DNA of 64,000 nt from a bacterium. Its GTDB lineage: Bacteria > Actinomycetota > Acidimicrobiia > Acidimicrobiales > CATQHL01. The notes beneath the pieces are model-generated. The model worked only from the letters and a program-made list of their open reading frames with translations. It was not told the origin of the DNA and did no database searches. Position 1 is the stretch's first letter. Every line of letters starts with the position of its first letter. The stretch lies in contig JAPOVS010000060.1 in the NCBI GenBank assembly GCA_026708055.1, forward strand, positions 42,750 through 106,749, in the 5' to 3' direction. Positions 49,225 to 57,277 of the stretch are shown piece by piece. Both the position numbers and the translations under genes were made by a program.

Positions 49225-49577
49225 GGCTGCTGCTCGACGAGATGCACGCGCCGGCCGTCGCAGATGCGCTTACTGAGGCTGGCTTCGATGTGGTGGCCGT
49301 GGCCGCCGACCCGTCGCTGCGGGGATGCGGCGACGCCGACCTGCTCGACTACGCAGCCGCCGGTGGCCGGGCGCTTGTTACCGAGAACGTGGGCGACTTC
49401 TCGGTTCTTGTCGCCGACCGGGCGGTCGACGGCGAGCCTCATGCCGGTCTCATCTTCACGAGCCCGAGCCGCTTCAACCGGGCGACGCTCGCCTATCCCG
49501 GCAATCTGATCGTCGCGCTCAGGACCTTCCTGGACGACCCGCCAATCAGCGGCGACTCCTGGATCCGGTGGCTGTAG
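49221..49577 (+). CDS. PIN-like toxin (DUF5615 family)
   Basis: A 118-residue PIN-like ribonuclease candidate: MRLLLDEMHAPAVADALTEAGF (first Asp), GCGDADLLDYAAAGGRALVTENVGDF (later acidic residues) and a short C-terminus. It is the usual partner of DUF433 antitoxins. GTG 49221 overlaps the antitoxin stop. The four acidic positions appear intact, so the toxin is probably functional. Confidence 0.85.
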   Translation: MRLLLDEMHAPAVADALTEAGFDVVAVAADPSLRGCGDADLLDYAAAGGRALVTENVGDFSVLVADRAVDGEPHAGLIFTSPSRFNRATLAYPGNLIVALRTFLDDPPISGDSWIRWL

Positions 49578-49655
49578 GTGACACGCAACGGCGGCTCCGA
49601 CCGCCATCGCCGTCCCTCGGCAGCGAAGATCACCGGGGCAGGCAACTCGCCTGAG

Positions 49656-49755
49656 CCGCAGCGGCGGCGGTTGGAGCGGTTGGGTTCGGAGCCGTGCAGG
49701 ATCCAGTCGCTGTGCAGCGAGACCTGACCGGCCCGCATCTCCAGGGCGACGGGCG
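49656..49755 (-). pseudogene. phyH repeat fragment (a)
   Basis: About 100 bp closely matching the copy at 57267-57932 on the same strand. It encodes the distal-His region of a PhyH-like dioxygenase (VALEMRAGQVSLHSDWILHGSEPNR). Both ends stop abruptly against unrelated sequence. It lies between the DUF433/DUF5615 pair and the DUF4258/DUF2283 pair. Bases 49578-49655 and 49756-49880 contain no gene I can support. Confidence 0.85.
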
Positions 49756-49881
49756 TACTTGTTCCGTTCTCCCGCCGGACCCCCGGCCTCGATGGCATGG
49801 AGCGAACCCCTGATGTCCTCGCAGGCCTATCACGAAGTCGGCCGCTCATCCAGCGCATCATGGAGTTGAATGAAACTTATG

Positions 49882-49901
49882 GTCATATAGTGATACATGA
49901 C
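49882..49901 (+). promoter_or_regulatory. AT-rich promoter candidate with small inverted repeat
   Basis: In an unusually AT-rich patch, -10-like TATAGT (49886-49891) lies inside GTCAT...ATGAC arms (49882-49886 and 49897-49901), 40 bp before the DUF4258 gene. No convincing -35. Confidence 0.35.
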
Positions 49902-49930
49902 AATGCCATGCTTCACTTGCGCCGCTTGAG

Positions 49931-50170
49931 ATGGGATGCCTTGGCGAGCGCCTCGTCATCACGGATCATGCACGTCAGCGGCTGGAGGAGCGCCGGATCA
50001 CTGTGGCCGACGTCGAATCTGCTCTGCGGCACTGCCTGCGCCACGATGCCGGCGACCACGGCAACATCGTGCATGTTGGCCCCGCGGCGGGAGACACGCT
50101 TAGAGTGGTGACCACGCCGACGGACCCCGAGGGACGAGTGATCCTCGTCATTACAGCGATGTGGAGTTGA
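49931..50170 (+). CDS. DUF4258-family putative toxin
   Basis: A 79-residue protein with the DUF4258 pattern: RLVITDHARQRLEERRITVADVE at the N-terminus and a beta-rich end (LRVVTTPTDPEGRVILVITAMW). DUF4258 proteins are regularly encoded next to DUF2283 proteins, as here, and the pair is considered toxin-antitoxin-like. The stop lies within the start region of the next gene. Confidence 0.8.
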   Translation: MGCLGERLVITDHARQRLEERRITVADVESALRHCLRHDAGDHGNIVHVGPAAGDTLRVVTTPTDPEGRVILVITAMWS

Positions 50171-50175
50171 GCGAC

Positions 50176-50517
50176 GTGAGCACTCTGCGGTACTCCTACG
50201 ACAGCGTGAGCGATTGCGGTTACATCCGGATCGGTGACGGCGACGTGGCCCGAACCGACTCGCTCGCCGCTTCGCTCCATGTGGATCGGGACGGCTCGGA
50301 CAACATCGTCGGCATCGAGGTGCTCACCGTGACCGATCCGAGTTGGGTTCCGCACGTCACGGACCTCCTCGCCGGAAGCGTTCCGGACGCGCCGCTCGTC
50401 TCCGCCCGACTGCAGGAGATGGTGTCCACCAGTCCCCGTGGGGGCCGGCGAGAGGGCCCGCCTGTGGCCTCCGGTCTCCCGGCCGCTGGGACCACCGGGA
50501 GCACGCCAGTCGCTTGA
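50176..50517 (+). CDS. DUF2283-family putative antitoxin
   Basis: A 113-residue protein. The first ~60 residues carry the DUF2283 pattern (LRYSYDSVSDCGYIRIGDG, then LHVDRDGSDNIVGIEVLTV). The C-terminal ~45 residues are Gly/Pro/Arg-rich with no domain. GTG 50176 is preferred because GGAG lies nine bases upstream inside the previous gene; GTG 50161 is in frame. Confidence 0.78.
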   Translation: MSTLRYSYDSVSDCGYIRIGDGDVARTDSLAASLHVDRDGSDNIVGIEVLTVTDPSWVPHVTDLLAGSVPDAPLVSARLQEMVSTSPRGGRREGPPVASGLPAAGTTGSTPVA

Positions 50518-50552
50518 ATCGGGACGGCTCCACAGAGCCGGCCCACTCCCGG

Positions 50553-50630
50553 CGCCGCCCCTAGCGGCTGAGCGAGGCGTCTCTGACGGGGTCGGGGGCG
50601 TTGTCGGGGGTGGGGATTTCTTCGCCGGCG
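50553..50630 (-). pseudogene. phyH repeat fragment (b), 3' end with G4 motif
   Basis: A ~78-bp copy of the last part of the phyH-like gene (encodes PTPDNAPDPVRDAS-like peptide on the minus strand), beginning ten bases beyond its TAG stop. It contains the four G-runs at 50589-50616. Its right end abuts the 5'-truncated AbiEi-like gene at 50641. Confidence 0.85.
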
Positions 50631-50640
50631 GGGCGAAGGA

Positions 50641-51144
50641 GCGATCCGCCGGTGGGCAGAGGACTACGACCAAGCGGGATCGAACACAGCCACGGCGTTC
50701 CTCGAACCGCGGGGTCTGGCGGCGATCATCGGGAAGCTCCAGGCGGGGCCGGTCACCTACGCGGCGACGGGCGCCTTTGCGGCGCAGCGTTTCGATCCCG
50801 TCGCACCGGCGAGAGCCGCCACGCTCTACGTCACAGACGCGGTCGGAGCCGCTGAGAGCCTTGGCCTGCGCGGGACCGACGCCGGCGCCAACGTCGTGTT
50901 CCTCGAGCCCTTCGATCGGGTCGTGTTCGATCGGACCGCCGAACGAGACGGGCTCCGATGCGTCGCACCGAGCCAACTCGCCGTGGACCTGCTCACGGGC
51001 CCTGGTCGCGAGCCGTCCCAGGGCGAGCAGATGCTGAGCTGGATGGAGCAGAACAAAGATGCCTGGCGTACCTCATCTGCTGTACGCGCGCACCCGCAAG
51101 GTGCAACTGGATGCGGGGTGCCGGGTGGCCGCAGCCCGCAGTAG
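50641..51144 (+). pseudogene. AbiEi-like antitoxin/regulator, 5'-truncated
   Basis: The frame is open from the phyH fragment edge and reads IRRWAEDYDQAGSNTATAF, then VTYAATGAFAAQRFDPVAPA, YVTDAVGAAESLGL, VVFLEPFDRVVFDRT and PSQLAVDLLTGPGREPSQGE. This is the winged-helix-plus-AbiEi_C-like layout of type IV antitoxins found in actinobacteria. The N-terminal third, including any start, is missing. After NKDAWR the C-terminus becomes unlike the family. An internal ATG-started ORF (50896) covers only the C-terminal part. Confidence 0.65.
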
Positions 51145-51153
51145 CGTGGCCAC

Positions 51154-51609
51154 ATGGCGATAGACATCGAGCGGTGGCGGCCCGCTGGCCCGTTCCCCCG
51201 GACGGAGGTCAAGCACGTTGATCTGTCGCGTCTGCGGCGATTCCGCGGTGTCAGCGACATGCCTGCGCTGATGGCCGAGCCCACCAGCAGGGGTCAGTTC
51301 CGGCCGCTGGTCCAGTTCGTCATGGTCTGGAATCGTTACCCCGAACTGCGCGGCGGGATGCTCGATGGTGCACCGCCCGACGGCGGGGATCGCTTCCATC
51401 TCGCGGCGGTCGCCGCGGTCGTGCACTGCCTGTGTGCTCGGGACGGATTCGAGGTGCCCGGATGGGCGAGCCTTTACCGAGCCGAGCCCGAACGAACGAT
51501 CTCCGGCATGCCGGTGACAACCGATTTTGGCCGCATCGTCAAGGCCGGGGCGCCGCCGCAGTGCGCCCATCACGGTGCCTATTTCGACGCAGAGTTTCTG
51601 GATCGGTGA
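51154..51609 (+). CDS. Hypothetical protein with C-terminal CxHH domain
   Basis: A 151-residue protein. Residues ~85-150 match the C-terminal domain of the antitoxin-like protein at 55605: VVHCLCARDGFEVPGW and QCAHHGAYF versus TVHALCDRDGVGAPDW and TCAHHRVWF. The paired Cys and His suggest a metal site. Unlike its homologue it lacks the N-terminal helix-turn-helix part. Its stop overlaps the DUF6036 remnant. Confidence 0.6.
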   Translation: MAIDIERWRPAGPFPRTEVKHVDLSRLRRFRGVSDMPALMAEPTSRGQFRPLVQFVMVWNRYPELRGGMLDGAPPDGGDRFHLAAVAAVVHCLCARDGFEVPGWASLYRAEPERTISGMPVTTDFGRIVKAGAPPQCAHHGAYFDAEFLDR

Positions 51610-51734
51610 CCACCCCGCCGAGCGATCGCCGGCACACTCCGCTTGACGCCGACACGCTGCTCGTCCTGCTGGACGAGGTCAACGCCGAGCTTCCCGAAGG
51701 GTCGACCGCCGAGGTTGCGGCGGGCCGTACCTGA
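51606..51734 (+). pseudogene. DUF6036 nucleotidyltransferase fragment
   Basis: A 42-codon remnant starting GTG 51606 and overlapping the previous stop. It parallels the gene at 56681: LLVLLDEVNAELPEGSTAEVA matches ELVAAVDAALPEGPPIEVA, then the sequence ends in a stop before the nucleotidyltransferase motif. It shows this locus once had the same two-gene arrangement as 55605-57277. Confidence 0.7.
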
Positions 51735-51741
51735 TTGAGGC

Positions 51742-52356
51742 TCAGGCTGCTACTTCTGCGATTGCGTTCCAGAAGTGGGCGAAGCTTCGCGAGCGATTCC
51801 GATCTACCGAGATGTGCGCTGCAACGGCCTGCGCCGCCTCGATCTTCCGGAGTCCTGTGGTGAAGTAGCCGGACCGCTTCAGGATTCGCTCGAAGGCTTC
51901 CCAAGTTCCACCTCGGATGTCGTCCGGATCGCGATAGCCACTTCGTTGAGGAATACCCGGGTTGACTCTCGGGTACGCGGCACACACGGCATCCCAGTTG
52001 CCGAAATACCAGGCCTCGAGTTCTTCGATGACGACGCGGTTGACGAGTTGCCAGGCGCTGGTTCCGGTTTGGGATCGCGTGCGTAGCCCGGCATTCGTGG
52101 CCGACTCCTCCAGTTGTGCCTTGAGTTCGTGACAGTCGTCGTTGTCTCGGTCCACTATGACCACTAAGCGCCAGTCGGGGGGCAGCCAGCGCTGGTAGGC
52201 ACGCAGTCGTTGGTCGAGCTTGCCGAGGAGGTCGGCCTTGCCGCCGAAGACGCGGATGCCGAACGTCGGTCCATCGGGGAGCATGCGCGGCAGCAGCGTC
52301 TTCAGGAATTCCTCCATGGACGGCTCCTCGACGAGCAGCACAAGATGACTCGCCAT
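51742..52356 (-). CDS. DUF4276-family protein (Toprim-like)
   Basis: A 204-residue protein. The opening LVLLVEEPSMEEFLKTLLP with conserved Glu and the later LVVIVDRDNDDCHEL (D-x-D) fit the Toprim-like catalytic core proposed for DUF4276. RVVIEELEAWYFGNWDAV is another family stretch. It begins 11 bp after the ATPase gene on the same strand, so the two form a unit. By analogy with OLD/PARIS-type pairs it would be the nuclease controlled by the ATPase (inference). ATG 52356 removes a long Arg-rich shadow extension. Confidence 0.82.
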   Translation of the reverse strand: MASHLVLLVEEPSMEEFLKTLLPRMLPDGPTFGIRVFGGKADLLGKLDQRLRAYQRWLPPDWRLVVIVDRDNDDCHELKAQLEESATNAGLRTRSQTGTSAWQLVNRVVIEELEAWYFGNWDAVCAAYPRVNPGIPQRSGYRDPDDIRGGTWEAFERILKRSGYFTTGLRKIEAAQAVAAHISVDRNRSRSFAHFWNAIAEVAA

Positions 52357-52367
52357 GACCGTCGGCG

Positions 52368-53618
52368 TCAGGCGAGAGCGTGGATCGGTGCGCCGTGTGC
52401 GGTTAGCGGATCGCCCACCCCAAAGTGTCCTTCCATCCAGAGGGAGCCGAGCTGAGCTCCTTGCTCGACGAACTCGGCGATGCCGCGCAGTGCGGAGAGG
52501 GGTTGGGCCTGCGTGTGCCCGTTCTCGTCGCGCCAAAGAATCCGAACCTCGTCGGGCCCGAGCGAGTTGATGAAGAAGGGGGAATGGGTCGTGACGAGCA
52601 GTTGCGTGCGTTCGGCTGTGCCGCGGCACTCCTCGGCGAGTCCGGCCAGGAGCCGAGGGTGCAGGAAGTTCTCCGGTTCTTCCAGGCCGATGAAGGGTGG
52701 GGGCTCCGGGTCGTGCATCAGCACCAGGTAGGCCAGCATCTTGAGGGTTCCGTCGGACGCGAAGCGTGCCAGTACCGGATCGTCGAAAGGCAGATCCTTG
52801 ATCTTCAGGAGGAGGCGGCCATCGGCCATCGTCGCTGCCGAAACACTCTCAATCTGTGGGACGCGTCGACCGAGTAGCGCGAAGATGCGCCGGAGCCTGC
52901 GCGGATGCTGCTCGTTGAGATACTGGATGACGTTGGCGAGGTTGTCGCCGGTTCTACTGAGACGTTCGTGCGGTCCCGCCTCCGGTTGCGATCGTGCACT
53001 GTCAGCAGCGAGGTACGACACATACCAGCCGCTGATGAAGTCGCGTAGGGCGGCGACGCGTGGATGTTCCTGGAATTGCCCGAGGGCGTTGACCGCCAAC
53101 AGATCGGGTGAACTCAGTTGGCGACCTTCTCGCTCGGCCCTCTCGTCGGGCTCATTGCCCCAGACGGCTTCCCCACCGCCGCGCTTGAATTCCAGGAAAC
53201 GAAACGGCCTGCCGCGGCTTCCCCGGGTCCAACTCAACCATTCGTGTTCGACGACCGGCCTTCCGCGGAACTCATCAACGGAGAGGTGATAGGTGATCAG
53301 CGGCGTCTTGGGCTGTGTGCTCTCGCGGTACTTGATCTCGATCGTCACCGGGCCTGGTGAGCCGCGGGTCTTGAGTTCCAGTGCTCGCCCGCGGCGGTCC
53401 CAGGCACGCCGTAGCCCCGCGTCGAAGCATTCTGCGAGGAATGCGAACACGTCGAACACCGTGGACTTGCCACTGCCGTTGGGGCCGAGCAGCACGGTCA
53501 GCGGCGTCAGCTTCTTGAACTCGACACTCCGGAGCGCACGGAAATTCCGAACCTTCAGGTACTCGATCCGCGGAGGCGATGTCGCGGCGGTCGGAGCTGC
53601 CGTCCGGGCGGGGGTCAC
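52368..53618 (-). CDS. AAA/ABC-type ATPase (RecF/OLD-like) of a defence pair
   Basis: A 416-residue SMC-like ATPase. Walker A is LLGPNGSGKST (residues ~43-53) after KVRNFRALRSVEF. An ABC-signature-like SDGTLKMLAYLVLM, Walker B PPFIGLEEPENFLHP and the H-loop LLVTTHSPFFINSL follow. This is the AAA_21/OLD-type architecture seen in two-gene phage-defence systems, with the effector encoded next (DUF4276). GTG 53618 is the first start; MTPARTAAPTA is a flexible leader. Confidence 0.85.
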   Translation of the reverse strand: MTPARTAAPTAATSPPRIEYLKVRNFRALRSVEFKKLTPLTVLLGPNGSGKSTVFDVFAFLAECFDAGLRRAWDRRGRALELKTRGSPGPVTIEIKYRESTQPKTPLITYHLSVDEFRGRPVVEHEWLSWTRGSRGRPFRFLEFKRGGGEAVWGNEPDERAEREGRQLSSPDLLAVNALGQFQEHPRVAALRDFISGWYVSYLAADSARSQPEAGPHERLSRTGDNLANVIQYLNEQHPRRLRRIFALLGRRVPQIESVSAATMADGRLLLKIKDLPFDDPVLARFASDGTLKMLAYLVLMHDPEPPPFIGLEEPENFLHPRLLAGLAEECRGTAERTQLLVTTHSPFFINSLGPDEVRILWRDENGHTQAQPLSALRGIAEFVEQGAQLGSLWMEGHFGVGDPLTAHGAPIHALA

Positions 53619-53663
53619 GGGCGAAGGCCTCCAGCGACGAATCGGTGCTGCATCCGGTTCACC

Positions 53664-54446
53664 CTACCCTCGACGATTCTCGGGGGTGTTCTGCGCAGGC
53701 ATCGAAACCGGCTTCCCGTCGACGTCTTCGGTCGGTTGCCTGGCGGGTCTCTCGTCCGCAGTCTTCGGCGCGGACCAGTGGCTCTGCTGCTCCGACGCTC
53801 GCTCGTCGGCGGACGGGACGGTCCGATGGCTCGTATGGTCGGGGTGCTGTCGGATCGTTGAGAGCCGGCCCTCAAGTTCGCACTTGCCGCAGTAGTGCTC
53901 TCCGGTTGGCTTGTGGAGGCAGGAGATGTCCGTCGGGCAGAACCATCCTCCTTCGATGCCGCTGTCGCCGAAGAAGTTGTGGTCTCGCCGTCGTTTGCCG
54001 TACTTGGTGCCACATCCGCCGGCGCACACCGTCTTCTTGTGGACGCGGCCTCGGTGCCGAGCCTGCCGTCTGTTCCAGTCGTGCTTGGCGACGGCCGCCG
54101 CTTCGATCACCAGCGGGTCGCAGTCGGGCGGCACCGGCGAGTGCTCCGGACGGTCGTATGCGACCCTCAGTTGCTCGAGGAGGTCGTGCTGGGCGATGCG
54201 GTGGGCTCGGGTCATCAGGTGGTGAGTCAGGCAGAATCCGCGATTCTGCCTCCACCGGCGCAGCCTTCGCCGCCGGGGAAGCGCTCTCGCCTGTTCCCGA
54301 GCTAGAAGATCGGCCCAGTGCATCTCGCTGTAGAGGCGCAGGAACTTGACTGTCGCCCAGCGGTTGATGGCGGGCTTGGCATGGACGTATGCCAGGATCA
54401 GCAGGGCGACAACGGTCGCGATGGCGGCAACGTCTGCTAGCTGCAC
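53664..54446 (-). CDS. Membrane-anchored protein with Cys-rich zinc-like domain
   Basis: A 260-residue protein with an N-terminal transmembrane helix (VAAIATVVALLILAYV), a basic region and a Cys/His-rich core (CAGGCGTKYGKRRRDH, WFCPTDISCLHKP, YCGKCELEG) that would bind two zinc ions. The C-terminus is polar and disordered. It lies 45 bp upstream of the AAA/DUF4276 pair on the same strand and may be a third component. No named family recognised. Bases 54447-54729 upstream contain no gene I can support. Confidence 0.62.
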   Translation of the reverse strand: MQLADVAAIATVVALLILAYVHAKPAINRWATVKFLRLYSEMHWADLLAREQARALPRRRRLRRWRQNRGFCLTHHLMTRAHRIAQHDLLEQLRVAYDRPEHSPVPPDCDPLVIEAAAVAKHDWNRRQARHRGRVHKKTVCAGGCGTKYGKRRRDHNFFGDSGIEGGWFCPTDISCLHKPTGEHYCGKCELEGRLSTIRQHPDHTSHRTVPSADERASEQQSHWSAPKTADERPARQPTEDVDGKPVSMPAQNTPENRRG

Positions 54447-54729
54447 GAGAGCTGTCTCGCGGTGTGGGCTGCGCCGGTTCTCGTGAGCCGACCGGTGGGG
54501 TGAACGCTCGTCACGCCCAACCGGCCTCCGCCTCGGGCGGTCAGACCAGGTCTCATGTTTCCTCCATCGCCTGGTGGTTCGTCACGGCGTAGCCCGGTGG
54601 TGTGCAGGGCGTACCGCTGGTCTGTGCCCAACACAGTACGAAGGGGGTATGACAGCAATGAGGAGGTCCAGTGCGCGTTGAGCGGCGGGCCTACCCCTGG
54701 GGCGGCCTCGACCTTGCCTCGCCAGCGGT

Positions 54730-55527
54730 GCCGCCGCCCCTCGCGGTTGAGGGAGGCGTCTCTGATGGGGTCGGGGGCGTTGTCGGGGGTGGGGATTGTT
54801 TCGCCGGGTGGGCGGGGGTGGTTGGCCCAGTGGCCAGCGGCGTCGGTGCCGCGGCACCAGATGGAGTTGGTGTTCCAGTCTCCTAGTGCCCTGAGTTCCA
54901 AGTTCATGAGGATATGGCGTGGCCTCAACCGTTCGCCTTGGCGCGAAACCGCTGTTGAGAGGCTTGCTAACCTCACCAGATACCCCCGACGAACTTCCGG
55001 CTCAGGACACTAGGCGCGCACGTCGGAGGAGAGGCAGCGCATCGCTGGCCCGCAGCGGCGCCGGTTGGAGCGGTTGGGTTCGGAGCCGTGCAGGATTCAG
55101 TCGCTGTGCAGCGAGATCTGTCCGGCCCGCATCTCCAGGGCGACCGGCGGGTCGCCGTAGTTGCCGGGGTCGTCCACGGTCTGGACCAGCACGCTGTTCT
55201 CGGCTGTGGTGCTGTCGCGGAAGGCGACCTGCGCGTGGTGGTGCGAGCGGGGGATGACCTGCATGGCGGAGTTGTCGGCGTCGGCGTCGTCGATGGCCAG
55301 CCAGGCGGTGACCACCCGGCTGGGCGACAGCGGCCAGTAGGAGGCGTCCTGGTGCCCGGCGACCCGCTTGGCGTCGCCGGGCAGTTTGGCGAACAGGTGG
55401 CTGTGGCGCAGGATCACCGAGTCGCCCAGCAGGTCCGCGACGACGTCGATGATGCGGGGTTCGGTCACGATGTCCCAGATGCCCCGGCAGCTCTTGTGCC
55501 AGTTGACCACCTCGTAGCTGCTCCACA
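54730..55527 (-). pseudogene. phyH repeat copy (c+d), disrupted by a small element and a nonsense codon
   Basis: Two pieces of one PhyH-like gene: 55011-55527 and 54730-54880, separated by the 125-bp element. Compared with the copy at 57267, codon TGG of SDWILHG is TGA (stop after LHSD), and the natural TAG stop is changed to GAG. The larger piece keeps the H-x-D region (AGHQDASYWP). Homology to the other long copy ends at the same internal point (SYEVVNWHK), so the N-terminal ~50 residues are missing. Confidence 0.9.
54884..55012. mobile_element. 125-bp MITE-like element with TA duplication
   Basis: The insert 54886-55010 is flanked by TA on both sides (54884-54885 and 55011-55012) and interrupts the phyH sequence. 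Its ends are imperfect inverted repeats: the outer ten bases GTGCCCTGAG / GTGTCCTGAG (9 of 10) and, after four mismatches, an identical AAGTTC (15 of 20 overall). It encodes nothing. A TA target and such ends fit a non-autonomous derivative of an IS630/Tc1-mariner-type element. Confidence 0.78.
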
Positions 55528-55604
55528 CACGCTCCGTCGCTCGCCCGAGCCGCATATGGGGCGTGACGATCCTGTTGGATCGGCCAGTACTATCCTTACG
55601 ATTG

Positions 55605-56684
55605 GTGCTGAGAACAAGCGTCCAGCGCGAATGGTTGGAGCAGGTTCCCGAGGGGACGTGCTTCCGCTCCGGTGATGTGCCCGGGGCGAGCCGTGGAGCG
55701 GTCTACGCGTTCTTGTCGCGTGAGTCGGCGAAGCCGCGCACCGTGGCGGCGTGTTGGCGTGTGGGTCCGAATCTGTACTGGAGACCCGCCCGTGGCGAGG
55801 GCAGGGGTCCGCGGGGGCCGGGACAGTTGGACATCGCGCGAGCGATCGCCGGCGAGGGCTGCGGCCTGACCGGTCACCAGGCGGGGAAAGCGGCGGGATG
55901 GTTGACCCACACTGTCACGACTGTCGCGGAGGTCGCGGTCGTCGGCGAGCCGAGTGTGCGCCGTCCCCACCCCGGCCTGATACTGCGCCCTCGCGCGAAT
56001 GAGATCCGCCGCGGCCTGAGCCCCCTGGAGGTCACCTACCTCGAGGCGGTCATGAACTTCGATGACTGCGCGGAGTTGGCGTGGCCGGAGGCACTCCGCT
56101 TGACCGCGCAACGAGTCGATCATCTCGCGCGTTTGCGCGCCGACGCGTTGCGAGAGGTCGCCGACGCCGAACGAGGTGCGGGCGCGGTCGCAATGCGCGC
56201 CAGAATGCAGGAACTCTGCGCGGTCCTCGATGGGATCGCACCCCCACCGTCCCCGGCGGGCGCCACCGCTGCGCCGCGTCGGCGCGGTGAGCCAGTAACA
56301 GCGGCGCACCTTCCCGAATGGATGTCCGCTGGGCAGGGATCGAGGATCGCCGCGCTCTCAAGCTTCGTGAATCATTGGGCGCTGCACCCCGAGCGCCGGC
56401 CCGCGATGTGTGCGGCACCCCCGAGCGGACAGAATCGTCTCGATCTGGTGCGGATTGCCGCGACGGTGCACGCGCTCTGCGATCGGGACGGCGTCGGCGC
56501 GCCGGACTGGGTCTGGGCGCACACATGGCACGAGGACGTTCGCATCTACGATGTCGGCGAAGCGTCAGCCGAATTCCGCGGCAACGCTCTTGGGACTTGC
56601 GCGCACCATCGTGTCTGGTTCCGCGGCGACCACATCACGTGCATTCGCGTGCACGGGATGTGGAGCCCCGAGGGATCACAGTGA
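55605..56684 (+). CDS. AbiEi-like antitoxin/regulator with C-terminal CxHH domain
   Basis: A ~359-residue protein. The N-terminal half has a helix-turn-helix-like GDVPGASRGAVYAFLSRES, then RVGPNLYWRP and TGHQAGKAAGWLTHTVTTVAEVAVVG, the layout of AbiEi-type antitoxins. The C-terminal ~100 residues form a separate domain (LDLVRIAATVHALCDRDGVG, TCAHHRVWFRGDH) also found alone at 51154. GTG 55605 is my choice because a TATCCT -10-like element lies 10 bp upstream; GTG 55563 is also open. The stop overlaps the DUF6036 gene start, as in toxin-antitoxin pairs. Confidence 0.65.
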   Translation: MLRTSVQREWLEQVPEGTCFRSGDVPGASRGAVYAFLSRESAKPRTVAACWRVGPNLYWRPARGEGRGPRGPGQLDIARAIAGEGCGLTGHQAGKAAGWLTHTVTTVAEVAVVGEPSVRRPHPGLILRPRANEIRRGLSPLEVTYLEAVMNFDDCAELAWPEALRLTAQRVDHLARLRADALREVADAERGAGAVAMRARMQELCAVLDGIAPPPSPAGATAAPRRRGEPVTAAHLPEWMSAGQGSRIAALSSFVNHWALHPERRPAMCAAPPSGQNRLDLVRIAATVHALCDRDGVGAPDWVWAHTWHEDVRIYDVGEASAEFRGNALGTCAHHRVWFRGDHITCIRVHGMWSPEGSQ

Positions 56685-57277
56685 GCGATAGCGGGGGTTT
56701 CTCGCTCGCCCGGGTGCTCGAACTCGTCGCCGCCGTCGACGCGGCGCTGCCCGAGGGTCCGCCAATCGAGGTTGCCGTCGGCGGCGCGGTGGCCATGATG
56801 CAAATCGCGCCCGGACGGCTGTCGGAAGACATCGACGTGTACGAGGCGTCGCTGCACCCCGACCTGGCGGCTGCGGTCGAGGTGGTGGCCGAACGCGAAG
56901 GGCTCGACCCGGGATGGCTCAACAATGCCGCCGCCCAGTTCGGGCTTCCGGTGTTCGACGTCCAGCCCGAGCCGCTGTACGAGGGCCGGCGGCTGGTCCT
57001 GCGGGTAATGGAACCGGTGACGATGCTCCTCCTGAAGCTCAACGCCGGCCGCGACAAGGACGTGAACGACATCTTGCTGTTGATGGACGAGACCGGGTTC
57101 ACGACTGAAGACGACGTGTTGATGTTGATCGATTCGTACTTCGAGGATCATCCGGACTCGAATCTCGATCGAGCCTGGATGGAGGACACAGCCAAGGTTT
57201 CCGCGACGCTCTTCGGCGCGCAGCACTGGGGCTCGGGACTCGATCCGCCCGGCGGCCCCGCCGCCCCTAGCGGCTGA
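56681..57277 (+). CDS. DUF6036-like nucleotidyltransferase (putative toxin)
   Basis: A 198-residue nucleotidyltransferase-fold protein. IEVAVGGAVAMMQ...RLSEDIDVYE has the Gly-rich helix and D-x-D metal site, and VMEPVTMLLLKLNAGRDKDVNDILLLM carries the later basic/acidic motif typical of AbiEii/MNT-like enzymes. GTG 56681 overlaps the antitoxin-like gene (GTGA). Its last codons and TGA run into the next phyH repeat, so the C-terminal peptide GGPAAPSG is encoded by repeat sequence. Confidence 0.75.
   Translation: MSDSGGFSLARVLELVAAVDAALPEGPPIEVAVGGAVAMMQIAPGRLSEDIDVYEASLHPDLAAAVEVVAEREGLDPGWLNNAAAQFGLPVFDVQPEPLYEGRRLVLRVMEPVTMLLLKLNAGRDKDVNDILLLMDETGFTTEDDVLMLIDSYFEDHPDSNLDRAWMEDTAKVSATLFGAQHWGSGLDPPGGPAAPSG

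Noticed and set aside
50438..51037. 199-codon plus-strand ORF across phyH fragment (b)
   Set aside because: Arg/Ser-rich shadow; the AbiEi-like protein is encoded in another frame of the same strand.
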